A stretch of 64,000 bases of DNA from Scytonematopsis contorta HA4267-MV1 (GTDB taxonomy: Bacteria > Cyanobacteriota > Cyanobacteriia > Cyanobacteriales > Nostocaceae), in assembly GCA_019359035.1 (NCBI GenBank), contig JAHHIC010000036.1:141294-205293 (forward strand). Reading direction: 5' to 3'. Positions 36,691 to 46,088 of this stretch are shown here, in pieces. Position numbers and translations under genes: made by a program. The notes under the pieces were generated by a model, which saw only the letters and a list, made by a program, of their open reading frames with translations, had not been told where the DNA came from and ran no database searches. Numbering within the stretch: the first letter of the stretch is position 1; the number at the start of each line of letters is the position of its first letter.

Positions 36691-38145
36691 ATGCTGCCAT
36701 TCTTACTCAATATATCAGTAATAACCACTATACCAGTAGAAGTATCACCACAAATAGCTCAAGTAGTAGTACCCCAACCAATTCCTCAAGAGGTGCGTCC
36801 TGCTCCGGAAGAATTGCCAGATCCTTTTGTGATGCCTTCACAAGAAGTTGTGCAACCGAGGGAGATACGTTCTTTACCAGGAACACTGGATACTGTTCCC
36901 GTTTTTAACAGTAATAGTCCGGAGGTAGTGCGAACAGAAGGTATATTACTTTCTACATTTTCACAACAGGGAATGCGGAATCCGCAAGCTCATTTGAATT
37001 ACCCTTTCAAAGGAAGGTTTGATTTATTTACTCATCACATCACTCAAGCGCGAACCCTAGCTGAAACCCGTAGCATGATGCAGGGTATCATTATGTACAA
37101 CCCTGGGAGGGAGGCTGTTCGTTTAGAAATTTTAGAGGCTGCTAGTTATTTGACTCGTCCTGATGCATTGTTTATTGATTTACCTGACTATGTAGAAAAT
37201 CCATTAGGTAATGTATTTTCTGGTCCTGGTAGTCGGGTAATGAGTGATATTTTAAGGGGTGTTCGTCAAGGGACTTGGTTACCGCTAATGACAATTCCCC
37301 CCGGTCACGTGCAAATGTTGCTGAATTTACCAATACCCGCCGGAACAGTTGTACCTACATCTAACACTCGCTCTACTTATATGAGGTTACGGAGTAGCGG
37401 TGCGATTAATTTGGCAAATCTAGCCATGTATGCGCCGCGAAACCCTAATGGTCGCGAGCGTTTTCCCACCTTGGAAGAATGGCAGAGATTATTAATTAAC
37501 GGTAATTTGGCTGGCCCACGAGATTTACGTCCTAGTCCCATGAGTAATACTAAAAATAGAGGAGATGTCATTTATGGTCGTGTCGCAGGTGTGGCAATTG
37601 GTTCGGAGTGGCAAAGTCAAGTTACCGACAGACCAGGTAGTGGAAGTTTGACAATTCCTCAACCTGGAAGCGCTTTTTCTTACGGTCTTAGTACTTTATA
37701 TGACGGTAGTTTAGGTTCAGGACAAGTTCAAACTGCCAGGTTAGCAGTTAGATATCAAGATACTGCTTATGAGGCACATGGGAATTACGGAATTAAATAT
37801 AATTTATCGTTACCGTTACAAAACAAAACAAATCAAAACCAAAGGGTAACAGTAGCGATTGAAACACCAATAAAAGTTGATGAGCCAAGAGCGGAATTGC
37901 TCTTTTTTGCTCGTCCAGAGCGTCGGGTTTTCTTCCGAGGTACTGTGCGGTTGCGTTTTCGAGATGACGCAGGATTCCCCCAAACTCGTTATGTTCATTT
38001 AGTACAACGCCGAGGACAGCAAGGTGAGCCTTTAGTCACATTATCAATGCCACCAGGTGATAGACGAGTTGTCCAAGTCGAGTTTTTGTATCCACCTGAC
38101 GCAACACCCCCCCAGGTTCTGACCGTAAGGACTTTGAGGAGGTAA
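36691..38145 (+). CDS. DUF3370-family protein
   Basis: A 484-residue cyanobacterial protein of unknown role. Recognisable DUF3370 blocks: REIRSLPGTLDTVPVFNSNS (about 51-70), the PFKGRFDLFTHHITQ segment, MTIPPGHVQMLLNLPIPAGT, and YEAHGNYGIKYNLSLPLQNK. The N-terminus (MLPFLLNISVITTIPVEVSP) is hydrophobic and could be a signal peptide, pointing to the envelope. It is divergent from the MORN gene with 58 bases between, so the two probably share a regulatory region. Confidence 0.8.
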   Translation: MLPFLLNISVITTIPVEVSPQIAQVVVPQPIPQEVRPAPEELPDPFVMPSQEVVQPREIRSLPGTLDTVPVFNSNSPEVVRTEGILLSTFSQQGMRNPQAHLNYPFKGRFDLFTHHITQARTLAETRSMMQGIIMYNPGREAVRLEILEAASYLTRPDALFIDLPDYVENPLGNVFSGPGSRVMSDILRGVRQGTWLPLMTIPPGHVQMLLNLPIPAGTVVPTSNTRSTYMRLRSSGAINLANLAMYAPRNPNGRERFPTLEEWQRLLINGNLAGPRDLRPSPMSNTKNRGDVIYGRVAGVAIGSEWQSQVTDRPGSGSLTIPQPGSAFSYGLSTLYDGSLGSGQVQTARLAVRYQDTAYEAHGNYGIKYNLSLPLQNKTNQNQRVTVAIETPIKVDEPRAELLFFARPERRVFFRGTVRLRFRDDAGFPQTRYVHLVQRRGQQGEPLVTLSMPPGDRRVVQVEFLYPPDATPPQVLTVRTLRR

Positions 38146-38153
38146 AGAGTAGG

Positions 38154-38206
38154 GAATGGGGAATGGGGAGTGGGGAGTGGGGAGTGGGGAGTGGGGAATG
38201 GGGAAT
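38154..38206. repeat. GGGGAGT tandem tract, G-quadruplex candidate
   Basis: Seven G4 tracts, each three bases apart, on the plus strand, in the 3' region of the DUF3370 transcript. Inverted CCCCACT units lie 80 bases further, so a GT-rich hairpin is possible instead. Confidence 0.85.
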
Positions 38207-38225
38207 TTAAAGAGGGTACACTCTT

Positions 38226-38252
38226 TAGAGACGTTACATGTAACGTCTCTAC
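38226..38252. repeat. GAGACGTTACAT palindrome
   Basis: Copy of the GTTACAT subfamily, almost identical to 27063-27090. Confidence 0.9.
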
Positions 38253-38538
38253 ATTTATTTTAAGTTCAACAATTCTCACCTCACTCCCCACTCCCCACTC
38301 CCCACTCCCTATTTAATATTTCGTAAAAGTTTTTTGCTGTATGTATTAAAAGAATCGTGTAAATTTTGTTTAGTGTTTCACAAGTAACAGAGAATAGTAT
38401 AATTCTTCACGTCTGTTATTGATTTATGAGCAGTTAAGGTTGAAAACCCTACTGCAAGTCAACTTTATTAAAATTTAAAAGTTGAAAATCGGCTAAAAGT
38501 TCAAAATCAACATCTGAAATTTAATAGGAGCTAATAGG

Positions 38539-41415
38539 GTGTCCGGCAAAAAGAGTTCCTGGAAGGCATTTGCGCTTTTTTGTAGTATTGCTGCTGCTAC
38601 CCCCAGCGCAGTATATTTAACGATTCCTCCTGTTCTGGCTGAATCCACGAATGCTAGTAATCCTTTCCCTTTACCAAAACAGGTTAAGGATGGTACTGTT
38701 GTGCGGATTAAGGGTTCCAGCAGTATGGCAAAAATTAATGAGGCCCTAGAACAACAATTTGAAAAACGATTTTCTGGGACGGATGTCAAAGTCGGCTATG
38801 GGGGAACTAATGCTGCTTTGAAAGCTTTGTTGGATGGCAAAACTGAGTTGGCTGCTATCGGTCGTCCTTTGACGGATGCTGAAAAAGCTAAGGGTTTAGT
38901 TGCTGTCCCTGTGACTCGCAATAAAATTGCTATGGTTGTCGGCAAAAATAGTCCTTTTAAGGGTGGTCTGACAATTAATCAATTTGCTCAAATTTTTCGG
39001 GGTCAGGTTACTGACTGGTCAAAGCTTGGTGGGCCAAAAGGCAAAATTAACTTAGTTGACCGTCCTGATAGTAGCGACACACGTCAAGCATTTCAAAACT
39101 ATCCAGTGTTTAAGAGCGCTCCCTTTAAAACTGGGGGAAATGTCACAAAACTAAAGAAAGATAGTACCGAAGCGGTTATCAATGCATTAGGAAAAAATGG
39201 CATCGGTTATGCAATTGCTGACCAAGTTGTCAATAATCCTAATGTACGGGTGGTTGCTATGCATAAGGTAGTACCAACTGACCCTCGTTATCCGTTTTCG
39301 CAGCCTTTATCTTATGTTTACAAAGGTCCTGAACCTAGTGCTGGGGTAAAAGCTTTTCTCGGTTACGCTACTGCATCTGATAATCAAAAAGTAGTTGAAA
39401 CTGCAAGGGCTGCTAACGCTAAAGCACAAACAAATTCTACTGCTGTTGCACCACAGAATGCACCTGCTGCTGTTTCTGGGGATGCTGCTAGTACAACAGA
39501 ATCAGCATCAAATCCTTCAGGCAATTTTATAGAATCTAACGACTCTAGGGGTGAAGGTTTTCCCTGGTGGTTCCCCATCGCTTTATTGGGTGGACTCGGA
39601 ATGGCGCTTCTTGGTTGGTTACTGAAAAGTAAGAATTCTCAACAAGTTGTTCCAACCGCTGTTGCATCAGCTACAGCTGTCGCTCCACCACCTGTCACTT
39701 CTATTACACCTGCTGCCGCGACTGCTGCGACTGCTTTGGGTGCTGCGGCTCTTGTTGATGATGAAACAGAACATAGTCGTATAATTCTTACCCCTCGCAA
39801 CAGTAAAAGTGCTTACGCATTTTGGGAAATTCCTGACGAAGTTAAACAAGATATGCGGCAACAAGGGGGACGTGATTTAAAAGTTCGTGTTTACGATGTT
39901 ACCGACATTGATATGAGTTCCCAAACGCCTCACAGCGTTAAGGAATTTGACTGTAATGAAAACGAACAGGATTTATATGTCCCTATCGAACAAAGCAATC
40001 GCGATTATATTGCTGAGTTGGGATATGTTACTGATGATGGTCGTTGGTTAGAAATTGCTGGTTCTGAGCATGTTCGGGTTCCGGGTGACCCAAATCAAGC
40101 ATCGAATCAAGCATCGAATCAATTTAATGCTCCAAATATCCCAATGGCTGGTGCTGCTTTAGCTGGTGTGGCAGCAGTCGGTACAGCAGTCGGTGCAGCA
40201 GTCAAATCCTTTAAACCAAAAGCAACGGGTGAAACGAATAATGCTCGCGTTGTTTTGGTTCCTCACAGTTCGGAAGATGCTTACGCTTACTGGGAAATTC
40301 CAGAACAACGCAAAGTTGAGTTGGAAGGACAAGGTGGACGCTTGCTGGGGTTGAGACTTTACGACACAACAGGCATTAATTTAGATGAAGAACTAGCGTT
40401 GCCAATAGACCAGTACGATTGCAATAGCTGCAGTGATTTACATATTCAAATTCCTCGCAGCGACCGCGACTATGTAGCTGAATTGGGCTATGTTACTGAG
40501 GATGGAGACTGGTTAAGAGTTGCTCGTTCTGAAGCTGTAAAAGTTTCATCATCAACAGCAAGTGATACCGTTGCTGATACTACAGTCAGTACTACGGCAG
40601 TTACTACAACGAATCCCTCAACAACAGATAGCACTACTGCGACATCACCAACATCACCAATATCAACCAACGGAACTACAAAGACTCCGTCAAAATCACC
40701 CTTTGAAGCTGCAAAAGCTGCTGCTGCAAACTTTGCGGGAAATATAGCGAATAAAGCTTCAGATGTAGCTGGGGATACAGCTTCAACCTTGGAAACAGCC
40801 AAAAATAATGCTGCTAATGCTGCTTCCAATATTGCGGGAAATATAGCGAATAAAACATCAGAGGTTGTTGCGGACAAAGCAAACGGGACTTCTAATGTGG
40901 CGGAGAATGCGACTACGAAAGCTGGTGGATTTATGGGTGAAGCGAGCAAATCAGTCGGAGCAACCCTAGCTGGTGGAGCTGCTGCGGTTGCGGGAGTTGG
41001 TGCTGCTGCTCGTTCTTTCTTTGATAAAGGCGACAAAAAAGACTCACCTAATAATGATATCCGTAATGCCAATGGTCATCGGGTAGCTAAAAAGAAACAG
41101 TGCCAGATTATTCTTGTACCGCGAAATTCTCAAACTGCTTATGCATTCTGGGAAGTATCCGATGATTACAAACAAATTGCACGTAATCAAGGTGGGCGTA
41201 AATTGACACTAAGAGTCCATGATGCAACTAATTTGGATATCGACTATTACCCACCTCATTCAACTCAAGAGTATCCCTGTGATGAAAACCAACAGGATAA
41301 ACATATTTCCATTCCTGTAAGCGATCGCGATTATATAGCTGAGCTTGGCTATTATACAGACGATAATCGCTGGGTGAGAATTATCCGCTCGTTCCATGTT
41401 CACGTTCCTGCTTAG
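38539..41415 (+). CDS. PstS-like binding domain fused to three DUF4912 domains
   Basis: A 958-residue envelope protein. Order: signal/anchor segment (FALFCSIAAATPSAVYL, residues 9-30), PstS-like phosphate-binding-type domain (about 50-295, IKGSSSMAKINEALEQQFEK and GKNGIGYAIADQVVN), membrane helix (WWFPIALLGGLGMALLGWLL, 341-364), then three DUF4912 domains at about 414-515, 568-673 and 855-958 (each with AYAFWEIP or AYAYWEIP and a DRDYIAELGY motif), separated by Ala/Thr-rich spacers. The layout suggests an outside ligand sensor with an inside triple module, or an inverted topology; neither is proven. GTG start with AGGAG at a spacing of eight. No ABC permease is adjacent. Confidence 0.85.
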   Translation: MSGKKSSWKAFALFCSIAAATPSAVYLTIPPVLAESTNASNPFPLPKQVKDGTVVRIKGSSSMAKINEALEQQFEKRFSGTDVKVGYGGTNAALKALLDGKTELAAIGRPLTDAEKAKGLVAVPVTRNKIAMVVGKNSPFKGGLTINQFAQIFRGQVTDWSKLGGPKGKINLVDRPDSSDTRQAFQNYPVFKSAPFKTGGNVTKLKKDSTEAVINALGKNGIGYAIADQVVNNPNVRVVAMHKVVPTDPRYPFSQPLSYVYKGPEPSAGVKAFLGYATASDNQKVVETARAANAKAQTNSTAVAPQNAPAAVSGDAASTTESASNPSGNFIESNDSRGEGFPWWFPIALLGGLGMALLGWLLKSKNSQQVVPTAVASATAVAPPPVTSITPAAATAATALGAAALVDDETEHSRIILTPRNSKSAYAFWEIPDEVKQDMRQQGGRDLKVRVYDVTDIDMSSQTPHSVKEFDCNENEQDLYVPIEQSNRDYIAELGYVTDDGRWLEIAGSEHVRVPGDPNQASNQASNQFNAPNIPMAGAALAGVAAVGTAVGAAVKSFKPKATGETNNARVVLVPHSSEDAYAYWEIPEQRKVELEGQGGRLLGLRLYDTTGINLDEELALPIDQYDCNSCSDLHIQIPRSDRDYVAELGYVTEDGDWLRVARSEAVKVSSSTASDTVADTTVSTTAVTTTNPSTTDSTTATSPTSPISTNGTTKTPSKSPFEAAKAAAANFAGNIANKASDVAGDTASTLETAKNNAANAASNIAGNIANKTSEVVADKANGTSNVAENATTKAGGFMGEASKSVGATLAGGAAAVAGVGAAARSFFDKGDKKDSPNNDIRNANGHRVAKKKQCQIILVPRNSQTAYAFWEVSDDYKQIARNQGGRKLTLRVHDATNLDIDYYPPHSTQEYPCDENQQDKHISIPVSDRDYIAELGYYTDDNRWVRIIRSFHVHVPA

Positions 41416-41423
41416 AACTAACC

Positions 41424-41451
41424 GTAGAGACGCGATTTATCGCGTCTCTAC
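41424..41451. repeat. GTAGAGACGCGAT palindrome
   Basis: Perfect copy nine bases after the stop of the PstS/DUF4912 gene. It could fold as a 3' hairpin in the mRNA; no T-run follows. Confidence 0.9.
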
Positions 41452-41495
41452 ATAATTAATGAATTGACAATCGAGATAAAACGAGGGTACAAATC

Positions 41496-42026
41496 ATGAG
41501 TATTTTCTTTGATGTTCTCAGCGCGATTAACAACCCTAATCAACAAGCTAGTGTTTCGCAATTGGGTTCGATTATGAGTTCCGTTCATAATTTGGCAACG
41601 AATTATGGAATCCAACCATCCCAAACGCAAAGCATGATGTCTGTAGTTGGTAATCTAATTCGTCCGGTTCTGCAACAACAACAATCAACAATAGGTAGCG
41701 GTGGGTTAGAAACTTTAATCAGCCAAGCGGTTGCTTCGGGAGCGGGTGCAAGTGCTTTGCAATCACTGATTTCACCTCAGTTAATGCAGCAATTCGGTCC
41801 GATTATTGCTCAGCAAACAGGTATGAATCCTAGCCTTGTGCAAACTGCATTACCTACTTTTATCTCTACTGTATTAAGTTTTTTGAATATGGGAGCGCCA
41901 AAGCCTGGTGTTTGGGGTTCTAATTCTCTCCTCACTGCTTTTCTTGATGGAGATAAAGATGGAGATGCGGATTTGGGTGATGTGATGAAGTTTGCTAATC
42001 GCTTTTTGAATCCGGCTGCAGCTTAG
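41496..42026 (+). CDS. DUF937/YidB-like protein
   Basis: A 176-residue protein. Helical, Gln/Ser-rich, with repeated helix blocks (SVSQLGSIMSSVHNLATNYG, LISQAVASGAGASALQSLIS, LMQQFGPIIAQQTGMNPSL) like DUF937/YidB proteins. Near the C-terminus DGDKDGDADLGDVMKFANRF resembles a calcium-binding EF-hand/dockerin-type loop (D-x-D-x-D). Function unknown. It follows the DUF4912 fusion with 80 bases between and may be co-transcribed. Confidence 0.7.
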   Translation: MSIFFDVLSAINNPNQQASVSQLGSIMSSVHNLATNYGIQPSQTQSMMSVVGNLIRPVLQQQQSTIGSGGLETLISQAVASGAGASALQSLISPQLMQQFGPIIAQQTGMNPSLVQTALPTFISTVLSFLNMGAPKPGVWGSNSLLTAFLDGDKDGDADLGDVMKFANRFLNPAAA

Positions 42027-42041
42027 TTTTTTTCTAATTTG

Positions 42042-42069
42042 TGGAGACGTTAAATTTAACGTCTCTACA
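42042..42069. repeat. GAGACGTTAAAT palindrome, third inner-arm variant
   Basis: Ends GTGGAGAC/GTCTCTAC, inner arms GTTAAAT/ATTTAAC. Compensating changes again keep the stem paired, apart from one end position (G instead of A). Confidence 0.85.
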
Positions 42070-42087
42070 GTGGTTTAACCTACATTT

Positions 42088-42801
42088 TCACAATAGATTT
42101 TCTGGATCTATACCTAACTCTCTCAACCGTTGCGCCAAAATTTGTGCTTTTCTTTCTGCTTCTTGACGAAGTTGTTGTTCTTGTTGAATAAGTTCTTCAG
42201 GGGTTAATAATCTTTGCCCAAATTCATCGTACCAATACAACCACTCTCGCGGCACACCTTGATAAACTCCACGACAACGACCAATTCCCAAACCAATTTC
42301 TGGTAACCAAACTTGGCTTCCGGGTTGCAATACATATTTTCCGTTAACTAGGAAATAAACTTCTAAAGGTGCTTTTTGGCATCTAGTAGGGTTGTAAACA
42401 ACATAATATAGAACCCCTAATTCCTCGTAAGTGTCTTTCTTTGTTGAATATTCACCGCGATATTGTTTGGAAACTACTTCCAGTACAAAAATCGGTACAA
42501 CCTCTTCCAATGGCAAAACATAACTTAAGCGCAAATTTTCATCAATAAAACGCTGAACGCCTAAACTTAAAAATCCATCGGGGACGATTGGTGGCTTATC
42601 TTCCTCATAAAAAATCCCCATATCCACCCCAAAAAACCAATCCCAGCGCTCTACCCATAATAAAGCAAGCATCGCTTTTAGCAACCCAGGAATTAAATCT
42701 TGTAACTCGTTATCCACAGGAGTATCATCAGAATCGGGTAATTCTTCCGCAGAAGGAAAGCGGTGCAATGGGTTGTAGTTTAGCATGGCTGGTTTCCCCA
42801 A
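42088..42801 (-). CDS. Uma2-family (DUF820) protein, copy 1
   Basis: Restriction-endonuclease-fold protein of the Uma2/DUF820 group, very abundant in cyanobacteria and of unknown role, with a predicted nuclease core. 237 residues: the core motifs are PDGFLSLGVQ (active-site Asp position), FVLEVVSKQYRGEYSTKKDT (Glu and Lys of the E-x-K motif) and YYVVYNPTR. The C-terminus is a Gln/Glu/Arg coiled coil of about 25 residues (QEQQLRQEAERKAQI). It is almost identical to copy 2 at 43069-43863 except for a 27-residue shorter coiled coil. Confidence 0.88.
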   Translation of the reverse strand: MGKPAMLNYNPLHRFPSAEELPDSDDTPVDNELQDLIPGLLKAMLALLWVERWDWFFGVDMGIFYEEDKPPIVPDGFLSLGVQRFIDENLRLSYVLPLEEVVPIFVLEVVSKQYRGEYSTKKDTYEELGVLYYVVYNPTRCQKAPLEVYFLVNGKYVLQPGSQVWLPEIGLGIGRCRGVYQGVPREWLYWYDEFGQRLLTPEELIQQEQQLRQEAERKAQILAQRLRELGIDPENLL

Positions 42802-42841
42802 AGTTTATCCTAAGTTAATTCTAAATCAAAGGATTTTCTGA

Positions 42842-42871
42842 TAAAAAACCTCACCCTAAAAGAGCGAGGTT
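42842..42871 (-). terminator. Duplicated intrinsic terminator
   Basis: AACCTC/GAGGTT stem followed on the minus strand by TTTTTTAT. It lies between Uma2 copy 2 and copy 1 and would end transcription of copy 2. It is the copied version of 43904-43933. Confidence 0.65.
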
Positions 42872-43068
42872 TATTTTTAGTTAATCTTAGTACCAATTGG
42901 AAAATTAATTGCGACTGCTGAAATTAGAATAAGTGATTATTTACAAGACTTTGGTAATTCAATATCTCAAATGAAAAATTATTAATTGTATTAATTTTTA
43001 CCTTGTAACAGGCAATAAAAAAGACTCTATTTTTACTTAATCAGGGGTTACGGCATATTGTATTTTCA

Positions 43069-43863
43069 CTACAAATTTTCTGGATCTATACCTAACTCCC
43101 TCAACCGTTCCGCTAAAATTTGTGCTTTTCTTTCAGCTTCTTGACGAAGTTGTTGCTCTTGTAAACGGCGTTGTTGTTCTTCAAAACTGCGTTGTTCGGC
43201 TTCTTGACGGCGTTGTTGTTCTTGCAAGAGGCGTTGTTTTTCTTGTTGAATAAGTTCCTCTGGGGTTAATAATCTTTGTCCCAGTTCATCGTACCAATAC
43301 AACCACTCTCGCGGAACGCCTTGATAAACTCCGCGACAACGACCAATTCCTAAACCAATTTCTGGTAACCAAACTTGGCTTCCGGGTTGCAATACATATT
43401 TTCCGTTAACTAGGAAATAAACTTCTAAAGGTGCTTTTTGGCGTCTAGTAGGGTTGTAAACAACATAATATAGAACCCCTAATTCCTCGTAAGTGTCTTT
43501 CTTTGTTGAATATTCACCACGATATTGTTTGGAAACTACTTCCAGTACAAAAATCGGTACAACCTCTTCTAATGGCAACACATAACTTAAGCGCAAATTT
43601 TCATCAATAAAACGCTGAACGCCTAAACTTAAAAATCCATCGGGGACGATTGGTGGCTTATCTTCCTCATAAAAAATCCCCATATCCACCCCAAAAAACC
43701 AATCCCAGCGCTCTACCCATAATAAAGCAAGCATCGCTTTTAGCAACCCAGGAATTAAATCTTGTAACTCGTTATCCACAGGAGTATCATCAGAATCGGG
43801 TAATTCTTCCGCAGAAGGAAAGCGGTGCAATGGGTTGTAGTTTAGCATGGCTGGTTTCCCCAA
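43069..43863 (-). CDS. Uma2-family (DUF820) protein, copy 2
   Basis: Near-identical to copy 1 over the first 210 residues, same predicted endonuclease-like core (PDGFLSLGVQ, FVLEVVSKQYRGEYSTKKDT). The C-terminal coiled coil is longer (EKQRLLQEQQRRQEAEQR, then FEEQQRRLQEQQLRQEA) because a Gln-rich unit is repeated; total 264 residues. The first Met may be at residue 1 or residue 6 (MLNYNPLHRF). No toxin, antitoxin or transposase gene accompanies the pair. Confidence 0.88.
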   Translation of the reverse strand: MGKPAMLNYNPLHRFPSAEELPDSDDTPVDNELQDLIPGLLKAMLALLWVERWDWFFGVDMGIFYEEDKPPIVPDGFLSLGVQRFIDENLRLSYVLPLEEVVPIFVLEVVSKQYRGEYSTKKDTYEELGVLYYVVYNPTRRQKAPLEVYFLVNGKYVLQPGSQVWLPEIGLGIGRCRGVYQGVPREWLYWYDELGQRLLTPEELIQQEKQRLLQEQQRRQEAEQRSFEEQQRRLQEQQLRQEAERKAQILAERLRELGIDPENL

Positions 43864-43903
43864 AGTTTATCCTAAGTTAATTCTAAATCAAAGGATTTTT
43901 TGA

Positions 43904-43933
43904 TAAAAAACCTCACCCTAAAAGAGCGAGGTT
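43904..43933 (-). terminator. Intrinsic terminator downstream of ndhD1
   Basis: AACCTC (43909-43914) and GAGGTT (43928-43933) form the stem, with a TTTTTTAT tail on the minus strand. It lies 275 bases after the ndhD1 stop and before Uma2 copy 2, so it is probably the original ndhD1 terminator, later duplicated. Confidence 0.6.
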
Positions 43934-44099
43934 TATTTTTAGTTAATCTTATACCAATTGGAAAATTAATTGCGACTGCTGAAATTAGAATAAGTGATTA
44001 TTTACAAGACTTTGGTAATTCAATATCTCAAATGTCAAATGAAGAGTGGTATTACTTTCTACCGTGGAACTCTCAAATAAAAAATACTCTCTTCTTAGT

Positions 44100-44190
44100 T
44101 AATCGGGAGATAATGATGGGTTACGGCGCACTTGTATCTATCGTACAAAACATTGATTCTACATGCGCCTAACCCATCCTACGGAATGAG
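44100..44190. repeat. Inverted GATGGGTTACGGCGC repeat
   Basis: GATGGGTTACGGCGCAC at 44115-44131 faces TGCGCCTAACCCATCCTACG at 44164-44183. A fold-back repeat between ndhD1 and Uma2 copy 2. Confidence 0.6.
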
Positions 44191-44208
44191 TAATTTATTT
44201 TTGAGTAC

Positions 44209-45780
44209 TCACTTAATTTCTGGGGCACTCATAGAAACAGTCGGTGCGTCTTTATGTTGTGCCAAAGTTGGTACAGAATCGCGTAATCTTTCTGTTAAAG
44301 CTAAGCTTGTAGAGTCGTAAACATTAGTTAACAACTTTGGATATAAACCAATACCGATAATTGGTATCAACAAACAAGCAATAATAAAGATTTCGCGGGG
44401 TTCAGCATCAACAAGTTTCTGATGCGAAATTAACTCTTCGTTTTCTGGACCGAAGAAAATTTCTCGCAGCATCGACAGTAAATAAATCGGAGTTAAAATT
44501 ACCCCAACAGCCATCAAAAAGACGACAATTAGCTTGAATGTTTGGCTATAAGCATCGCTGCTAGCAAAACCAACAAATACCATTAATTCTGCTACGAAAC
44601 CACTCATACCGGGCAATGCTAAAGATGCCATAGAACAAGTAGTAAACATGGCGAAAATTTTGCCCATTTTCTTACCAACACCACCCATTTCATCCAGCAT
44701 TAAAGTGTGTGTACGGTCATAAGTTGCACCCACGAGGAAGAATAAACTAGCCCCAATCAACCCGTGAGAAACCATTTGTAGAATTGCCCCGTTCAAGCCT
44801 AATTGGGTGAAAGAAGCAAGACCGATAAGAACAAACCCCATGTGAGAAATTGAAGAGTAGGCAATTTTTCGCTTGAGATTGCGCTGAGCAAAAGAGGTTA
44901 AGGCGGCGTAAATTATATTAACCACCCCTAGAATCACTAACGCGGGTGCAAAATATGCATGAGCGTCAGGAAGCATTTGGGCATTCATTCTAACTAAGGC
45001 ATAACCACCCATTTTTAGAAGAATACCAGCGAGCAGCATATGCACTGGGGCTGTTGCTTCACCGTGGGCATCTGGTAGCCAAGTATGCAGGGGAATAATA
45101 GGTAGTTTTACTGCGTAGGCAATCAAGAAGGCAGCATACATAAATAGCTGGAACTTGAGAGCGTAATCTTTAGCTGCCAAAGCTCTCATATCAAAGGTGA
45201 CTGTATCACCGTAAAATGCCATTGCTAGAGCAGCTAGCAGAATAAACAGCGAACCACCTGCTGTGTACAAGATAAATTTGGTTGCTGCATATTGACGCTT
45301 TTTACCACCCCAAATGGCCAGCAACAGGTAAACCGGAAGCAATTCCAATTCCCATACTAGGAAAAACAGCAGAATATCTTGAACCGCGAATACGGCAATT
45401 TGACCACCATACATCGCCAAAAACAAGAAGTAAAAAAGTTTTGGCTTAAGAGTAACAGGCCAAGCAGCCAAAATCCCCAGCGTTGTAATAAACCCTGTCA
45501 AAAGAATTAGCGGCATTGACAAACCATCTGCCCCAACCGACCAATTCAAGCCCAGTGTCGTTACCCAAGGATAACTCTCTACTAACTGCAAATTCGGGTT
45601 AGAAAAATCGTACCCAGTATAAAATGCAGCAACAATCAGAGCAAAATCTATTAGCCCGACTATCAACGCATACCAACGGACGGTCTTACCGTCTTTGTCG
45701 GGAATAATGGGGATTAGGAGGGACGCGGCGATTGGCAACAGAATGATAATTGTCAGCCACGGAAAATGAGCTGTATTCAT
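44209..45780 (-). CDS. ndhD1: NAD(P)H-quinone oxidoreductase subunit 4 (NdhD1)
   Basis: Antiporter-like proton-pumping subunit of the thylakoid NDH-1 complex, used in respiration and cyclic electron flow. The 523-residue protein is hydrophobic with about 14 helices; NdhD blocks seen: [20 protein letters not shown] near 140 with the Glu of the proton channel, [20 protein letters not shown] near 232, and [18 protein letters not shown] near 313. It lies behind ndhF1 with a 308-base gap that contains its own promoter space and an ndhF1 terminator. Assigned to the D1 type because it pairs with an F1-type gene. Confidence 0.94.
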   Translation of the reverse strand: MNTAHFPWLTIIILLPIAASLLIPIIPDKDGKTVRWYALIVGLIDFALIVAAFYTGYDFSNPNLQLVESYPWVTTLGLNWSVGADGLSMPLILLTGFITTLGILAAWPVTLKPKLFYFLFLAMYGGQIAVFAVQDILLFFLVWELELLPVYLLLAIWGGKKRQYAATKFILYTAGGSLFILLAALAMAFYGDTVTFDMRALAAKDYALKFQLFMYAAFLIAYAVKLPIIPLHTWLPDAHGEATAPVHMLLAGILLKMGGYALVRMNAQMLPDAHAYFAPALVILGVVNIIYAALTSFAQRNLKRKIAYSSISHMGFVLIGLASFTQLGLNGAILQMVSHGLIGASLFFLVGATYDRTHTLMLDEMGGVGKKMGKIFAMFTTCSMASLALPGMSGFVAELMVFVGFASSDAYSQTFKLIVVFLMAVGVILTPIYLLSMLREIFFGPENEELISHQKLVDAEPREIFIIACLLIPIIGIGLYPKLLTNVYDSTSLALTERLRDSVPTLAQHKDAPTVSMSAPEIK

Positions 45781-45977
45781 TTGAATTCTTTAATACAAGA
45801 TAATGATGTTACGCTAATATCTACTAGACTATTTACTAGCAGTTTTTTAGAGATTTGTTCTGTTTTATAATGTTCATTTAACAAAAACTAAGATATGTAA
45901 ACATAGGTAAATTTACCTTTATCTTTAGTTATGAATTATTGTTAAACTTTTTATAACTTTTGAAAGATGGCGTATAT

Positions 45978-46005
45978 GTAGAGACGCGATTAATCGCGTC
46001 TCTAC
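45978..46005. repeat. GTAGAGACGCGAT palindrome
   Basis: Perfect copy, identical to 1320-1347. Confidence 0.9.
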
Positions 46006-46012
46006 TAGTAAC

Positions 46013-46054
46013 CAAAAAACAGCCCCTCTGTTGCGACTAAGCAAAGAGGGGTTA
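46013..46054 (-). terminator. Intrinsic terminator of ndhF1
   Basis: On the minus strand AACCCCTCTTTGC pairs with GCAACAGAGGGGC-type sequence (main stem CCCCTCT/AGAGGGG), then CTGTTTTTTGG. It lies 35 bases after the ndhF1 stop. Confidence 0.75.
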
Positions 46055-46088
46055 TAAATTGGGTAACTCAGCACTAACAATCAAGTTA

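Larger units (their letters stand above)
38146..38538. other. 393-base intergenic region with repeats
   Basis: Contains (GGGGAGT)n/(GGGGAAT)n at 38154-38206, the GTTACAT-type palindrome at 38226-38252, CCCCACT units at 38284-38309, then the promoter area of the next gene. AGGAG at 38526-38530 is the ribosome-binding site that fixes the GTG start at 38539. Confidence 0.6.
42088..44034. repeat. Tandem direct duplication of about 0.9 kb
   Basis: Copy 1 spans about 42088-42974, copy 2 about 43069-44034, in the same orientation. Beyond the coding region, upstream sequence with an AACCTC/GAGGTT terminator (42842-42871 and 43904-43933) is duplicated too. Only a handful of base differences and one 81-base coiled-coil length change separate the copies, so the event is recent. 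Confidence 0.93.
45781..46088. other. 308-base region between ndhF1 and ndhD1
   Basis: Holds a GTAGAGACGCGAT palindrome (45978-46005), a terminator for ndhF1 (46013-46054) and AT-rich sequence that must serve as ndhD1 promoter. No operator recognised. Confidence 0.55.

Noticed and set aside
43900..44172. 90-codon plus-strand frame between ndhD1 and Uma2 copy 2
   Set aside because: It covers the terminator and the fold-back repeat, and its first half is duplicated in copy 1 without an open frame continuing.
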